DNA from: Bacteroidales bacterium UBA1223
Lineage (GTDB): Bacteria; Bacteroidota; Bacteroidia; Bacteroidales; P3
Reading direction: 5' to 3'
Length of the DNA: 5,760 nucleotides
NCBI GenBank assembly: GCA_002309155.1
Contig: DBXB01000009.1
Location: 530-6,289 of the forward strand
The translations under genes were made by a program, and so were the position numbers. Shown one piece after another: positions 1 through 5,282 of the stretch (within the stretch, counting starts at the first letter, position 1; every line of letters begins with the position of its first letter). Under the pieces are notes generated by a model, which was given only the letters and a program-made list of their open reading frames with translations, was not told the origin of the DNA and made no database searches.

Positions 1-1566
1 ACCTTCCAGGAGTATTTCAAGAAACTGGGCAACGACCCATACCGTTGGGGCGAACCGTTCGCCGCTCTGCTGGGCGCTTACAACGCACAGATGGGACTGA
101 AACTGCCCGCCATCGGAGGCAAAGACTCCATGTCGGGAACATTCAACGATATCGACGTACCGCCTACGCTCTGCTCTTTCGCAGTTGGTATCAGCGACCT
201 TCAGCATGTCGTTACCCCCGAACTGAAACAGGCGGGTAGTAAACTCGTTCTGCTTGATGTTAAGGAGAAAGAGTTTGGCATGCCAGACTACGACGATGCA
301 CTCGCACAGTATGCCGCATTGCGTAAAGCTATCGAGGCAGGTCAGGTGCGTAGCGCATACGCTCTCGGCTTCGGCGGCATCATCGAGGCTGTCAGCAAGA
401 TGGCTTTCGGCAACAAGTTGGGAGTAAAACTCAGTGAAGAGTTAAAAGTTAAAAGTGAAGAGTTGGTGGCTTGTCACTATGGCAATATCGTTGTCGAAGT
501 GGAGTCTGCCAACGGACTGCCTTTCCGTTGCAAGGAGATTGGTGAAGTCACAGCTGAACCTGCCTTCGAGTGCAACAATGAGAAGATATCCCTCGATGAG
601 GCTCTCGCCGCTTGGCAGGGAACTCTGGAAAGTGTCTTCCCGACTCGCAGCACATCGCCCATTAAACCCATAGAACCCATTAACCCCATCAACTTCGACA
701 GCATCCACCTCTGCTCCCACAAGGTTGCTAAGCCTCACGTCTTCATCCCGGCCTTCCCGGGCACGAACTGCGAGTACGACAGTGCCCGCGCCTTCAACCG
801 TGCCGGTGCTGAGAGCGAGATTATCGTCTTCCGTAACCAGAACGGCCAGCAGATTCGTGAGAGCGTCGACGCATACGTCCGTGCCATCCAGGGCAGTCAA
901 ATCATCATGATTCCTGGCGGTTTCTCAGCAGGCGACGAACCTGAAGGCTCCGCCAAATTCATCACCAGCGTTTTCCGCAATCCGCGCATTGCTGACGCCG
1001 TGATGGAACTCCTCAATAAACGTGACGGTCTAATGCTGGGCATCTGCAACGGCTTCCAGGCCTTGGTGAAACTTGGTCTTGTGCCTTACGGCGAGATTCG
1101 CCCGCAAGCCGCCGACGCACCGACCTTGACCTTCAACACCATCGGTCGTCACCAGAGCAAGATGGCGTTCACCCGTGTCACCTCCAACCTCAGTCCGTGG
1201 CTGAGGCGTGCCGAACTGGGTGCCACCTACAGCATACCCATCTCGCACGGCGAGGGACGATTCGTGGCTCCGCAGGAGTGGCTCGACCGCCTGTTCAAGA
1301 ACGGTCAGGTGGCTACGCAGTACTGCGACCTCAATGGTGTGCCGACTATGGACGAGGAATATAACATGAACGGTAGCTATATGGCTATCGAGGGTATCAC
1401 CAGTCCCGACGGTCGTGTCCTCGGCAAGATGGGTCACTCGGAACGTTGGAGTGCGAACAAAACGACCGCGACCGACGGGAGCGAGCGTGTTTTCCGCACT
1501 GCCATGAACATCCCCGGCAATCCTGACCAGCAACTCTTCGAATCAGGCGTTCAGTATTTCAAGTAG
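1..1566 (+). CDS. purL: Phosphoribosylformylglycinamidine synthase (FGAM synthase, large single-chain PurL), C-terminal part; 5' end outside window
   Basis: PurL performs the fourth step of cytosolic de novo purine synthesis: FGAR + glutamine + ATP to FGAM + glutamate + ADP + phosphate. The frame is open from base 1 to TAG at 1564-1566, giving 521 residues; large PurL proteins are about 1,200-1,300, so under half is present. Visible residues 1 to about 218 are the second synthetase (AIRS-like) half, with AIGGKDSM at 37-44. From about 244 comes the class I glutamine amidotransferase domain: PGTNC at 253-257, GGFSAGD at 306-312, the nucleophile elbow GICNGFQ with Cys349, SHGEGR at 415-420, and GHSER with the expected catalytic His479 and Glu481. 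The Cys-to-His spacing of 130 resembles E. coli PurL. The triad is intact, so the enzyme should be active. Oddities are two in-frame tandem repeats (residues 145-155 and 220-231). Codon use is GC-rich. The following gene is unrelated. Confidence 0.97.
   Translation, partial: TFQEYFKKLGNDPYRWGEPFAALLGAYNAQMGLKLPAIGGKDSMSGTFNDIDVPPTLCSFAVGISDLQHVVTPELKQAGSKLVLLDVKEKEFGMPDYDDALAQYAALRKAIEAGQVRSAYALGFGGIIEAVSKMAFGNKLGVKLSEELKVKSEELVACHYGNIVVEVESANGLPFRCKEIGEVTAEPAFECNNEKISLDEALAAWQGTLESVFPTRSTSPIKPIEPINPINFDSIHLCSHKVAKPHVFIPAFPGTNCEYDSARAFNRAGAESEIIVFRNQNGQQIRESVDAYVRAIQGSQIIMIPGGFSAGDEPEGSAKFITSVFRNPRIADAVMELLNKRDGLMLGICNGFQALVKLGLVPYGEIRPQAADAPTLTFNTIGRHQSKMAFTRVTSNLSPWLRRAELGATYSIPISHGEGRFVAPQEWLDRLFKNGQVATQYCDLNGVPTMDEEYNMNGSYMAIEGITSPDGRVLGKMGHSERWSANKTTATDGSERVFRTAMNIPGNPDQQLFESGVQYFK
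433..464 (+). repeat. In-frame 21-bp-period direct repeat inside purL
   Basis: The 11-mer agtgaagagtt occurs at 433-443 and again at 454-464, separated by the A-rich spacer aaaagttaaa. The period is 21 bp, exactly seven codons, so the protein reads SEELKVKSEEL (visible residues 145-155) without breaking the frame. The stretch is AT-rich and purine-biased in an otherwise GC-rich gene. It lies between a conserved-looking GNKLGVKL segment and the HYGNIVVEV strand, so it probably forms a charged surface loop. That it is an inserted or expanded element rather than ancestral sequence is inference. Confidence 0.85.
658..693 (+). repeat. Four tandem 9-bp units in the purL interdomain linker
   Basis: Four consecutive 9-base units follow the pattern CCC-ATH-RAM: cccattaaa, cccatagaa, cccattaac and cccatcaac. 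They encode PIKPIEPINPIN (visible residues 220-231). The repeat lies in the linker between the synthetase half, which ends near TLESVFP, and the glutamine amidotransferase domain, which begins near KPHVFIPAF. A Pro-rich spacer should be tolerated there. The period is a multiple of three, so changes in copy number keep the frame. Confidence 0.88.
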
Positions 1567-1652
1567 TCTCTGTTCCATACCTTAAAAAAGTGATAATCCC
1601 GTCAGGTTTTCCCTTTTCAATAAGATATTTTCAATAATTTATACTCGCAAAA
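1567..1652. other. Intergenic gap between purL and the T9SS-protein gene
   Basis: These 86 bases are AT-rich, especially after 1620. I see no convincing hairpin terminator for purL. No Shine-Dalgarno sequence precedes the ATG at 1653; the start is preceded by an A-rich run (gcaaaaatg), which is common in Bacteroidota. The best -7-like string, tattttca near 1626-1633, misses the TAnnTTTG consensus at its last two positions, so I do not call a promoter, although one is expected here. Confidence 0.5.
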
Positions 1653-1718
1653 ATGAAAAGAGTTGCTTTTAGACTATTTCTTACGGCAATCCTTATGCTG
1701 CCTTTCTCATCCCATGCC
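1653..1718 (+). other. Sec signal peptide of the T9SS protein
   Basis: Codons 1-22 show the standard three-part layout: basic N-terminus (MKRVAFR), hydrophobic core (LFLTAILMLPF) and a polar cleavage region ending S-H-A, followed by Gln23. Bacteroidota T9SS cargo often has Gln directly after the cleavage site, where it can become pyroglutamate. This also fixes the start codon at 1653. Confidence 0.85.
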
Positions 1719-4550
1719 CAAAATACGCTAACGGTTGCAAATGGTTCTTATCATAATAGTAGTATTCCTTTTGCACTGGTTAGTCATCCGTTTGGTAGCC
1801 AGTCCATATATCCGTCTAGTATGTTGACCAATATGGTCGGTAAATACATATTTAGTCTCCGTTATTATGTGTATAATGTGTATAGTGTGGACTTAGGTAA
1901 TTGTGATAATACCGTTCCCATATCGATTAAAATGATGATAACATCAGAAACTTCTTTTTCGGATGTGAATCCTGCTTTTATTGATGTCACAAATGCTACT
2001 GTTGTTTATGAAGGTACTATTTCTCCGCCAGAAGTGTCTGTCGGGAACGGTTATACTGTTGAGTTGACTACTCCATTCCTGTATACAGGTGGAAATTTGC
2101 TTATTATTTATCAGATAAATCCAAATGGTTTGAGCGAAACGGTAGGTTATGATTGGAATGGTGTACATAGGACTTCGTATGTAAGTCAATCTAAAAACGG
2201 TGCTGGTGGATATAATTTTACAGGGGGAGGGGATGTGACACAATTCTTGCCGAAAACGACTTTCACTTATGGCCCATTGACTTCGTGTTACAAGGTGAGA
2301 AAACTGTCATTTGAGAGTGAGAATATGTCACACAATAGCATTTTGTTGACTTGGTTCGATACTAATAACACGGGGGCTACGTATAGTATTTACGACATGA
2401 GTGATACAAGTCTTGTACAGAGTGGAATCACAGACACGTTCTATAATGTGACAGGGTTGGAATCCAATACTGAATACACTTTTGCAGTTAGAGCTGTATG
2501 CGGCGGCGGAGATATGAGTGCTTTCTCAGATTTGGTAACTGCCAATACTTCCTGTATGCCTATGGCGCTTCCGTGGGGCACTGGATTTGAGGAAAATGAG
2601 ATTGACGGAGATGATTTGACTTATGCTCTTCCTCTGTGCTGTTCGAGGGGATTTTTCTCGACGCCGGTATTTGACCCAAACCATCCCAGGATTTATAGAG
2701 ATGATGGCCTTACGAATTATTCACATAGTGGTACACAGGCTATGAAACTTGAAGGTGGTAATCACTCCCAGGACCCAATTGCTCTGTTATTACCTCCAGT
2801 AGATGTTGCAAATTATCCGATGAATGCCAATCGACTTTCATTTTGGGCGCGCAAATCAGGTTATATTTATTTGTATTCATGCAATGGGTATGAGTTGTCT
2901 AATGCCACATTGATTGATTCAGTGTACATAAATAATCAAAACAATAATACTTACACGTATCATTCTGTACCTTTGACGGGAGCCAATCCGAACGATCAGT
3001 ATCTTGCGATAGCCGTTAAAAGAGGTACGTCTTTATTGATTGATGATATTTTCCTCGATGAAATTAGTGCCTGTTCGAGAGTCTTGGATGTTGAGATTGA
3101 CTCTGCAACGCATAATAGTTTGTCTCTCAGTTGGACACCGAATCCATTAAACAGCAGTGCCACGTACAGTTTGTATGATATGAGCGATACGACAATTCTT
3201 GCATCTGGTATTGCAGGTACATCGTATACTATTTCCGGATTGAATTCTAATACTATGTATACAATTGGTGTGCAGTCAAATTGCCCCACGCGCAATTCGG
3301 TTTTTATGACGGTTGCATATAGAACAGATTGTTTTCCTTCCGACTGTGGTACTGTGACAATTCCGTATGTGGAAGATTTTGAATTCGCTAGTCTTACGGC
3401 ATGCTGTTGGACCAACGATGGCCCTGGCGATTGGATTATTGATGTAGGCGTTTGTCAGCCGTGGGGTTCTGTTTTGATGATACCATACAGTGGGGAATTT
3501 AATGCGAAGATATGCCATACGGTCAATAATAATGCTACAAAATTTATATCTCCAGTAATCGACAATGGCTTAGGTCTGAAATTGTCGTTCGCGCATATCC
3601 AATCCCTGTGGGTCCATGATATCGATACGCTTCGAGTATACTATCGCAGCGACATAAATGGCGATTGGAATCAGGTGGCAGAATACTTTGATGTCAGCTA
3701 TGGATGGACTGTTGACAGTGTAATTATAAACGACAGCGTATACCAGGTGGCATTTGAGATGGTTGACGGCTATGGTTGGGGGGTGGCTATCGACAAAGTT
3801 GTCTTCGATTATAACCCTAACTATCCTTACATGATCAGTATTTCTGCGGACAGCGTAACCGACAGTAGTGTGACTATCAGTTGGGTGGGCAACGGAACGA
3901 GTTTCGAGGTGTACGGTAATGCAAGCGATAGTTCTGCAAGTTGTGTTGTCAATGCAACGCAACCTCCAACCTATACTTTTACTGGTCTTGCTCCAGCCAC
4001 TGAATACACTTTCAGTGTAATGGCTGTTATGGGGTCATTAAAGAGTAATCCTATATCGGTTACTGTTGTGACCGACAGTGCTGTGGTTGTCCCCGACAGT
4101 GTCTGGTTGACGGTGATGGTAAATGACACACTGATGGGCACCACAATACCAGAACCTGGTTTATATCATGTGGAGAAGGAAGATGTTGTTACGTTTACTG
4201 CCGTTCCATACGAAGGCTATGACTTTTCTTCGTGGGATAGTGGTGACACTAATGCTGTTGTTACGTTTACAGTTTTTGAGGATACGACTATCACGGCCAT
4301 CTTTGTGCCTAAGCAAACGGAGAGCATTGACGATGTGGAAGGTGTGTCCATCAATGCATATGGCAAAGAAGGTATCCTTGTGTTGCATGGCGCCACGGGT
4401 CGTGAAGTATACTTGTACGATCTGGGCGGACGTCTGCTTTACCATACGACAATGGCTTCCGAAACGGAACAATACGTTGTTCCAATGTCGGGGAGCTATC
4501 TTGTCAGGGTAGTTGGCGTTGGCACTAGGAAGGTTGTGATTGTGCGTTGA
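1653..4550 (+). CDS. T9SS-sorted modular secreted/surface protein with FN3 and jelly-roll-like domains
   Basis: A 965-residue protein predicted to cross the inner membrane by Sec and the outer membrane by the type IX system, ending cell-surface-attached or released. Residues 1-22 are a signal peptide (MKR, hydrophobic core, cleavage after SHA before Gln23). About 25-208 is an unrecognised beta-rich region. Next are FN3-1 (about 212-301), a jelly-roll/MAM-like domain (about 302-472), FN3-2 (about 474-560), a second jelly-roll-like domain (about 566-720), FN3-3 (about 724-808), an InlB-B/Flg_new-like repeat (about 817-886, with TFTAVPYEGYDFSSW and TAIFVP) and a type A-like T9SS sorting domain (about 890-965: VYLYDLGGR, GSYLVRV, terminal KVVIVR). 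I see no protease or glycosidase motif, so adhesion or ligand binding is the likely role; the ligand is unknown. The gene is clearly more AT-rich than purL or the downstream genes. The start is supported by the signal peptide. No SD is visible. A hairpin terminator lies 30 bases downstream. Architecture is confident; function is not. Confidence 0.93.
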   Translation: MKRVAFRLFLTAILMLPFSSHAQNTLTVANGSYHNSSIPFALVSHPFGSQSIYPSSMLTNMVGKYIFSLRYYVYNVYSVDLGNCDNTVPISIKMMITSETSFSDVNPAFIDVTNATVVYEGTISPPEVSVGNGYTVELTTPFLYTGGNLLIIYQINPNGLSETVGYDWNGVHRTSYVSQSKNGAGGYNFTGGGDVTQFLPKTTFTYGPLTSCYKVRKLSFESENMSHNSILLTWFDTNNTGATYSIYDMSDTSLVQSGITDTFYNVTGLESNTEYTFAVRAVCGGGDMSAFSDLVTANTSCMPMALPWGTGFEENEIDGDDLTYALPLCCSRGFFSTPVFDPNHPRIYRDDGLTNYSHSGTQAMKLEGGNHSQDPIALLLPPVDVANYPMNANRLSFWARKSGYIYLYSCNGYELSNATLIDSVYINNQNNNTYTYHSVPLTGANPNDQYLAIAVKRGTSLLIDDIFLDEISACSRVLDVEIDSATHNSLSLSWTPNPLNSSATYSLYDMSDTTILASGIAGTSYTISGLNSNTMYTIGVQSNCPTRNSVFMTVAYRTDCFPSDCGTVTIPYVEDFEFASLTACCWTNDGPGDWIIDVGVCQPWGSVLMIPYSGEFNAKICHTVNNNATKFISPVIDNGLGLKLSFAHIQSLWVHDIDTLRVYYRSDINGDWNQVAEYFDVSYGWTVDSVIINDSVYQVAFEMVDGYGWGVAIDKVVFDYNPNYPYMISISADSVTDSSVTISWVGNGTSFEVYGNASDSSASCVVNATQPPTYTFTGLAPATEYTFSVMAVMGSLKSNPISVTVVTDSAVVVPDSVWLTVMVNDTLMGTTIPEPGLYHVEKEDVVTFTAVPYEGYDFSSWDSGDTNAVVTFTVFEDTTITAIFVPKQTESIDDVEGVSINAYGKEGILVLHGATGREVYLYDLGGRLLYHTTMASETEQYVVPMSGSYLVRVVGVGTRKVVIVR
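2286..3812 (+). repeat. Internal duplication: two FN3 plus jelly-roll-like units in the T9SS protein
   Basis: Unit A covers about residues 212-472 and unit B about 474-720. The clearest match is in the FN3 parts: ATYSIYDMSDT (242-252) against ATYSLYDMSDT (503-513), an offset of 261 residues, followed by VTGLESNTEYTFAV against ISGLNSNTMYTIGV. The jelly-roll parts are more diverged but share an opening (LPWGTGFEE against IPYVEDFEF), an adjacent Cys pair (329-330 against 584-585) and a closing strand pattern (LLIDDIFLDE against VAIDKVVFDY). The third FN3 (about 724-808) is more distant and has no jelly-roll partner. Boundaries are approximate, read by eye. Confidence 0.78.
4101..4310 (+). other. 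InlB-B/Flg_new-like repeat domain in the T9SS protein
   Basis: Residues about 817-886 follow the pattern of divergent InlB B-repeats: an opening VWLTVMVND strand, a Gly turn, VVTFTAVPYEGYDFSSW, a short Asp/Asn-rich turn, a second VVTFTVFEDTT strand and the closing TITAIFVP. Such domains usually act as spacers in surface proteins. A 15-base exact repeat, tgttgttacgtttac, at 4184-4198 and 4256-4270 encodes the two VVTFT strands with the same codons. Confidence 0.65.
4320..4547 (+). other. T9SS C-terminal sorting domain
   Basis: Residues about 890-965 match the usual type A pattern: an entry segment, a strand ending VYLYDLGGRLLY (919-930), a polar turn, VVPMSGSYLVRVV (942-954) and a basic C-terminal strand ending KVVIVR at the last residue. 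In known T9SS cargo this domain is the recognition signal for outer-membrane translocation and is normally removed at the surface by the PorU sortase. It implies that the organism encodes a T9SS elsewhere. Confidence 0.87.
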
Positions 4551-4579
4551 CAAACAAGAAATTATTCATCATGGTATCC

Positions 4580-4612
4580 GGGGCATGGAATAGGAATACC
4601 ATGCCCCGTTTT
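4580..4612 (+). terminator. Intrinsic terminator after the T9SS-protein gene
   Basis: A perfect 9-bp inverted repeat, ggggcatgg at 4580-4588 and ccatgcccc at 4599-4607, encloses a 10-base loop and is followed by g then tttt (4609-4612). The stem is GC-rich in an AT-rich context and begins 30 bases after the stop codon at 4550. The T-tract is short, but position and stem strength fit rho-independent termination. It separates the T9SS gene from the small-gene operon and argues against translation of the cupin frame from upstream. Confidence 0.75.
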
Positions 4613-4619
4613 ATATTTG
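4612..4619 (+). promoter_or_regulatory. Possible Bacteroides-type -7 promoter box before the cupin operon
   Basis: TATATTTG at 4612-4619 matches all six fixed positions of the Bacteroidota -7 consensus TAnnTTTG. It lies between the terminator stem and the cupin ATG at 4625, so transcription would begin very close to the start codon and give a leaderless or nearly leaderless mRNA. I see no TTTG-type -33 element at the usual distance upstream. An 8-base match in AT-rich DNA can occur by chance, so this is tentative. Confidence 0.35.
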
Positions 4620-4624
4620 ATAAT

Positions 4625-4957
4625 ATGGTAATAGATTTTAACAAGATTGACGAGGTCGCCAACCCGCAGTTCAAGGGTGGGGAAGGTGAGACGTGGTTCC
4701 GTACTTTCAATGACGGACAGAACAAGATTATGCGTGGTCGCCTTGAGCCGGGATGCTCCATAGGCTATCACAGTCATGAGACCAACAGCGAGATTATCTA
4801 CATCCTCAGTGGCGAAGCCCTTTGCCGCTACGACGAGACTGAGGAACGGTTAACCGTGGGTCAGTGCCACTACTGTCCCAAAGGACACGCCCACTCCCTT
4901 ATCAATGCTGATACAACCGAGCCACTCATCTTTTTCGCAATAGTCCCAGAACAATAA
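4625..4957 (+). CDS. Small single-domain cupin protein (cupin_2 type)
   Basis: A 110-residue cytosolic protein consisting of one cupin beta-barrel. Both cupin motifs match the textbook patterns exactly. Motif 1, G(X)5HXH(X)4E(X)6G, starts at Gly43 and includes His49, His51, Glu56 and Gly63. Motif 2, G(X)5PXG(X)2H(X)3N, starts at Gly79 and includes Pro85, Gly87, His90 and Asn94. The four expected metal ligands (His49, His51, Glu56, His90) are all present, so a bound divalent metal is likely; substrate and reaction cannot be read. I chose the ATG at 4625 because the longer frame, from TTG at 4547, would translate the terminator stem, and the extra residues do not look cupin-like. An ATG at 4601 lies inside the stem. 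No SD precedes the start. The next gene begins 4 bases after the stop, so it probably heads an operon with the TfoX-like and membrane methyltransferase genes. Confidence 0.88.
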   Translation: MVIDFNKIDEVANPQFKGGEGETWFRTFNDGQNKIMRGRLEPGCSIGYHSHETNSEIIYILSGEALCRYDETEERLTVGQCHYCPKGHAHSLINADTTEPLIFFAIVPEQ

Positions 4958-4961
4958 ACCC

Positions 4962-5282
4962 ATGGCATCGAATCCTGATTTTGTACAGTATATTGTTGAC
5001 CAGTGCTCAGATGCAGGCGAGATAACCGCTAAAAAGATGTTCGGCGATTACTGTGTCTACTGCAACGGAAAGCCCTTCTCTCTCGTCTGCGACAACGGTT
5101 TCTATGTGAAACCCACTGATGCGGGACGCCGTCTGTTGCGGTGTGAGGAGCTGCGACCTCCATACGATGGTGCCAAACCTCATTTTTATATTGAGGATGT
5201 CGATGATAGAGATTATATGTCGGCGTTGGTGAAAGCCACCTGCGCCGAATTGCCTGAACCCAAACCGAAAAAGAGAAAATGA
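4962..5282 (+). CDS. TfoX N-terminal-domain protein
   Basis: A 106-residue protein resembling the stand-alone TfoX/Sxy N-terminal domain family. Recognisable pieces are an N-terminal helix (DFVQYIVDQCS), the signature KKMFGDYCVYCNGKPFSLV (residues 24-42), NGFYVKPTD at 45-53, then PYDGAKPHFYIEDVDD and a closing helix (YMSALVKATCAEL). The end, PEPKPKKRK, is a short basic tail that might contact nucleic acid; that is inference. It lacks the C-terminal helix-hairpin-helix-like half of proteobacterial Sxy/TfoX, so a competence role should not be assumed. Six Cys include a C-x2-C pair (31, 34), without an obvious second pair for zinc binding. The start follows the cupin stop by 4 bases. The stop TGA overlaps the next gene's ATG (ATGA), which suggests translational coupling. 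Confidence 0.83.
   Translation: MASNPDFVQYIVDQCSDAGEITAKKMFGDYCVYCNGKPFSLVCDNGFYVKPTDAGRRLLRCEELRPPYDGAKPHFYIEDVDDRDYMSALVKATCAELPEPKPKKRK

Noticed and set aside
433..693. CRISPR-like or mobile-element reading of the purL repeats
   Set aside because: The repeats are very short, contiguous or nearly so, in frame and without spacers, terminal inverted repeats or a transposase. They are simple in-gene tandem repeats.
442..900. Minus-strand open frame of 152 codons inside purL
   Set aside because: It lies wholly antisense to a confidently identified gene with intact catalytic motifs. Its length is explained by GC-rich codon structure and its protein shows no recognisable domain.
1030..1533. Minus-strand open frame of 167 codons inside purL
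   Set aside because: It is antisense to the glutaminase domain of purL, has no recognisable motif, and is the usual mirror frame of a GC-rich coding region.
2996..3962. Several minus-strand open frames opposite the T9SS gene
   Set aside because: All overlap the long T9SS frame, lack coherent hydrophobic or domain patterns, and have no start signals or operon context.
4168..4512. Plus-strand open frame of 114 codons in another frame of the T9SS gene
   Set aside because: It overlaps the InlB-like and sorting domains, whose frame is clearly the coding one; the alternative translation has no domain pattern.
1653..4550. Secreted protease (gingipain-like) role for the T9SS protein
   Set aside because: The FN3, jelly-roll and sorting modules recall gingipain adhesin regions, but I see no catalytic Cys/His protease domain or other enzymatic motif, so only a binding or structural role is supported.
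4547..4624. N-terminal extension of the cupin from the TTG start
   Set aside because: It would translate the terminator hairpin, overlaps the previous stop codon and adds nothing resembling the cupin fold; the ATG at 4625 is preferred.
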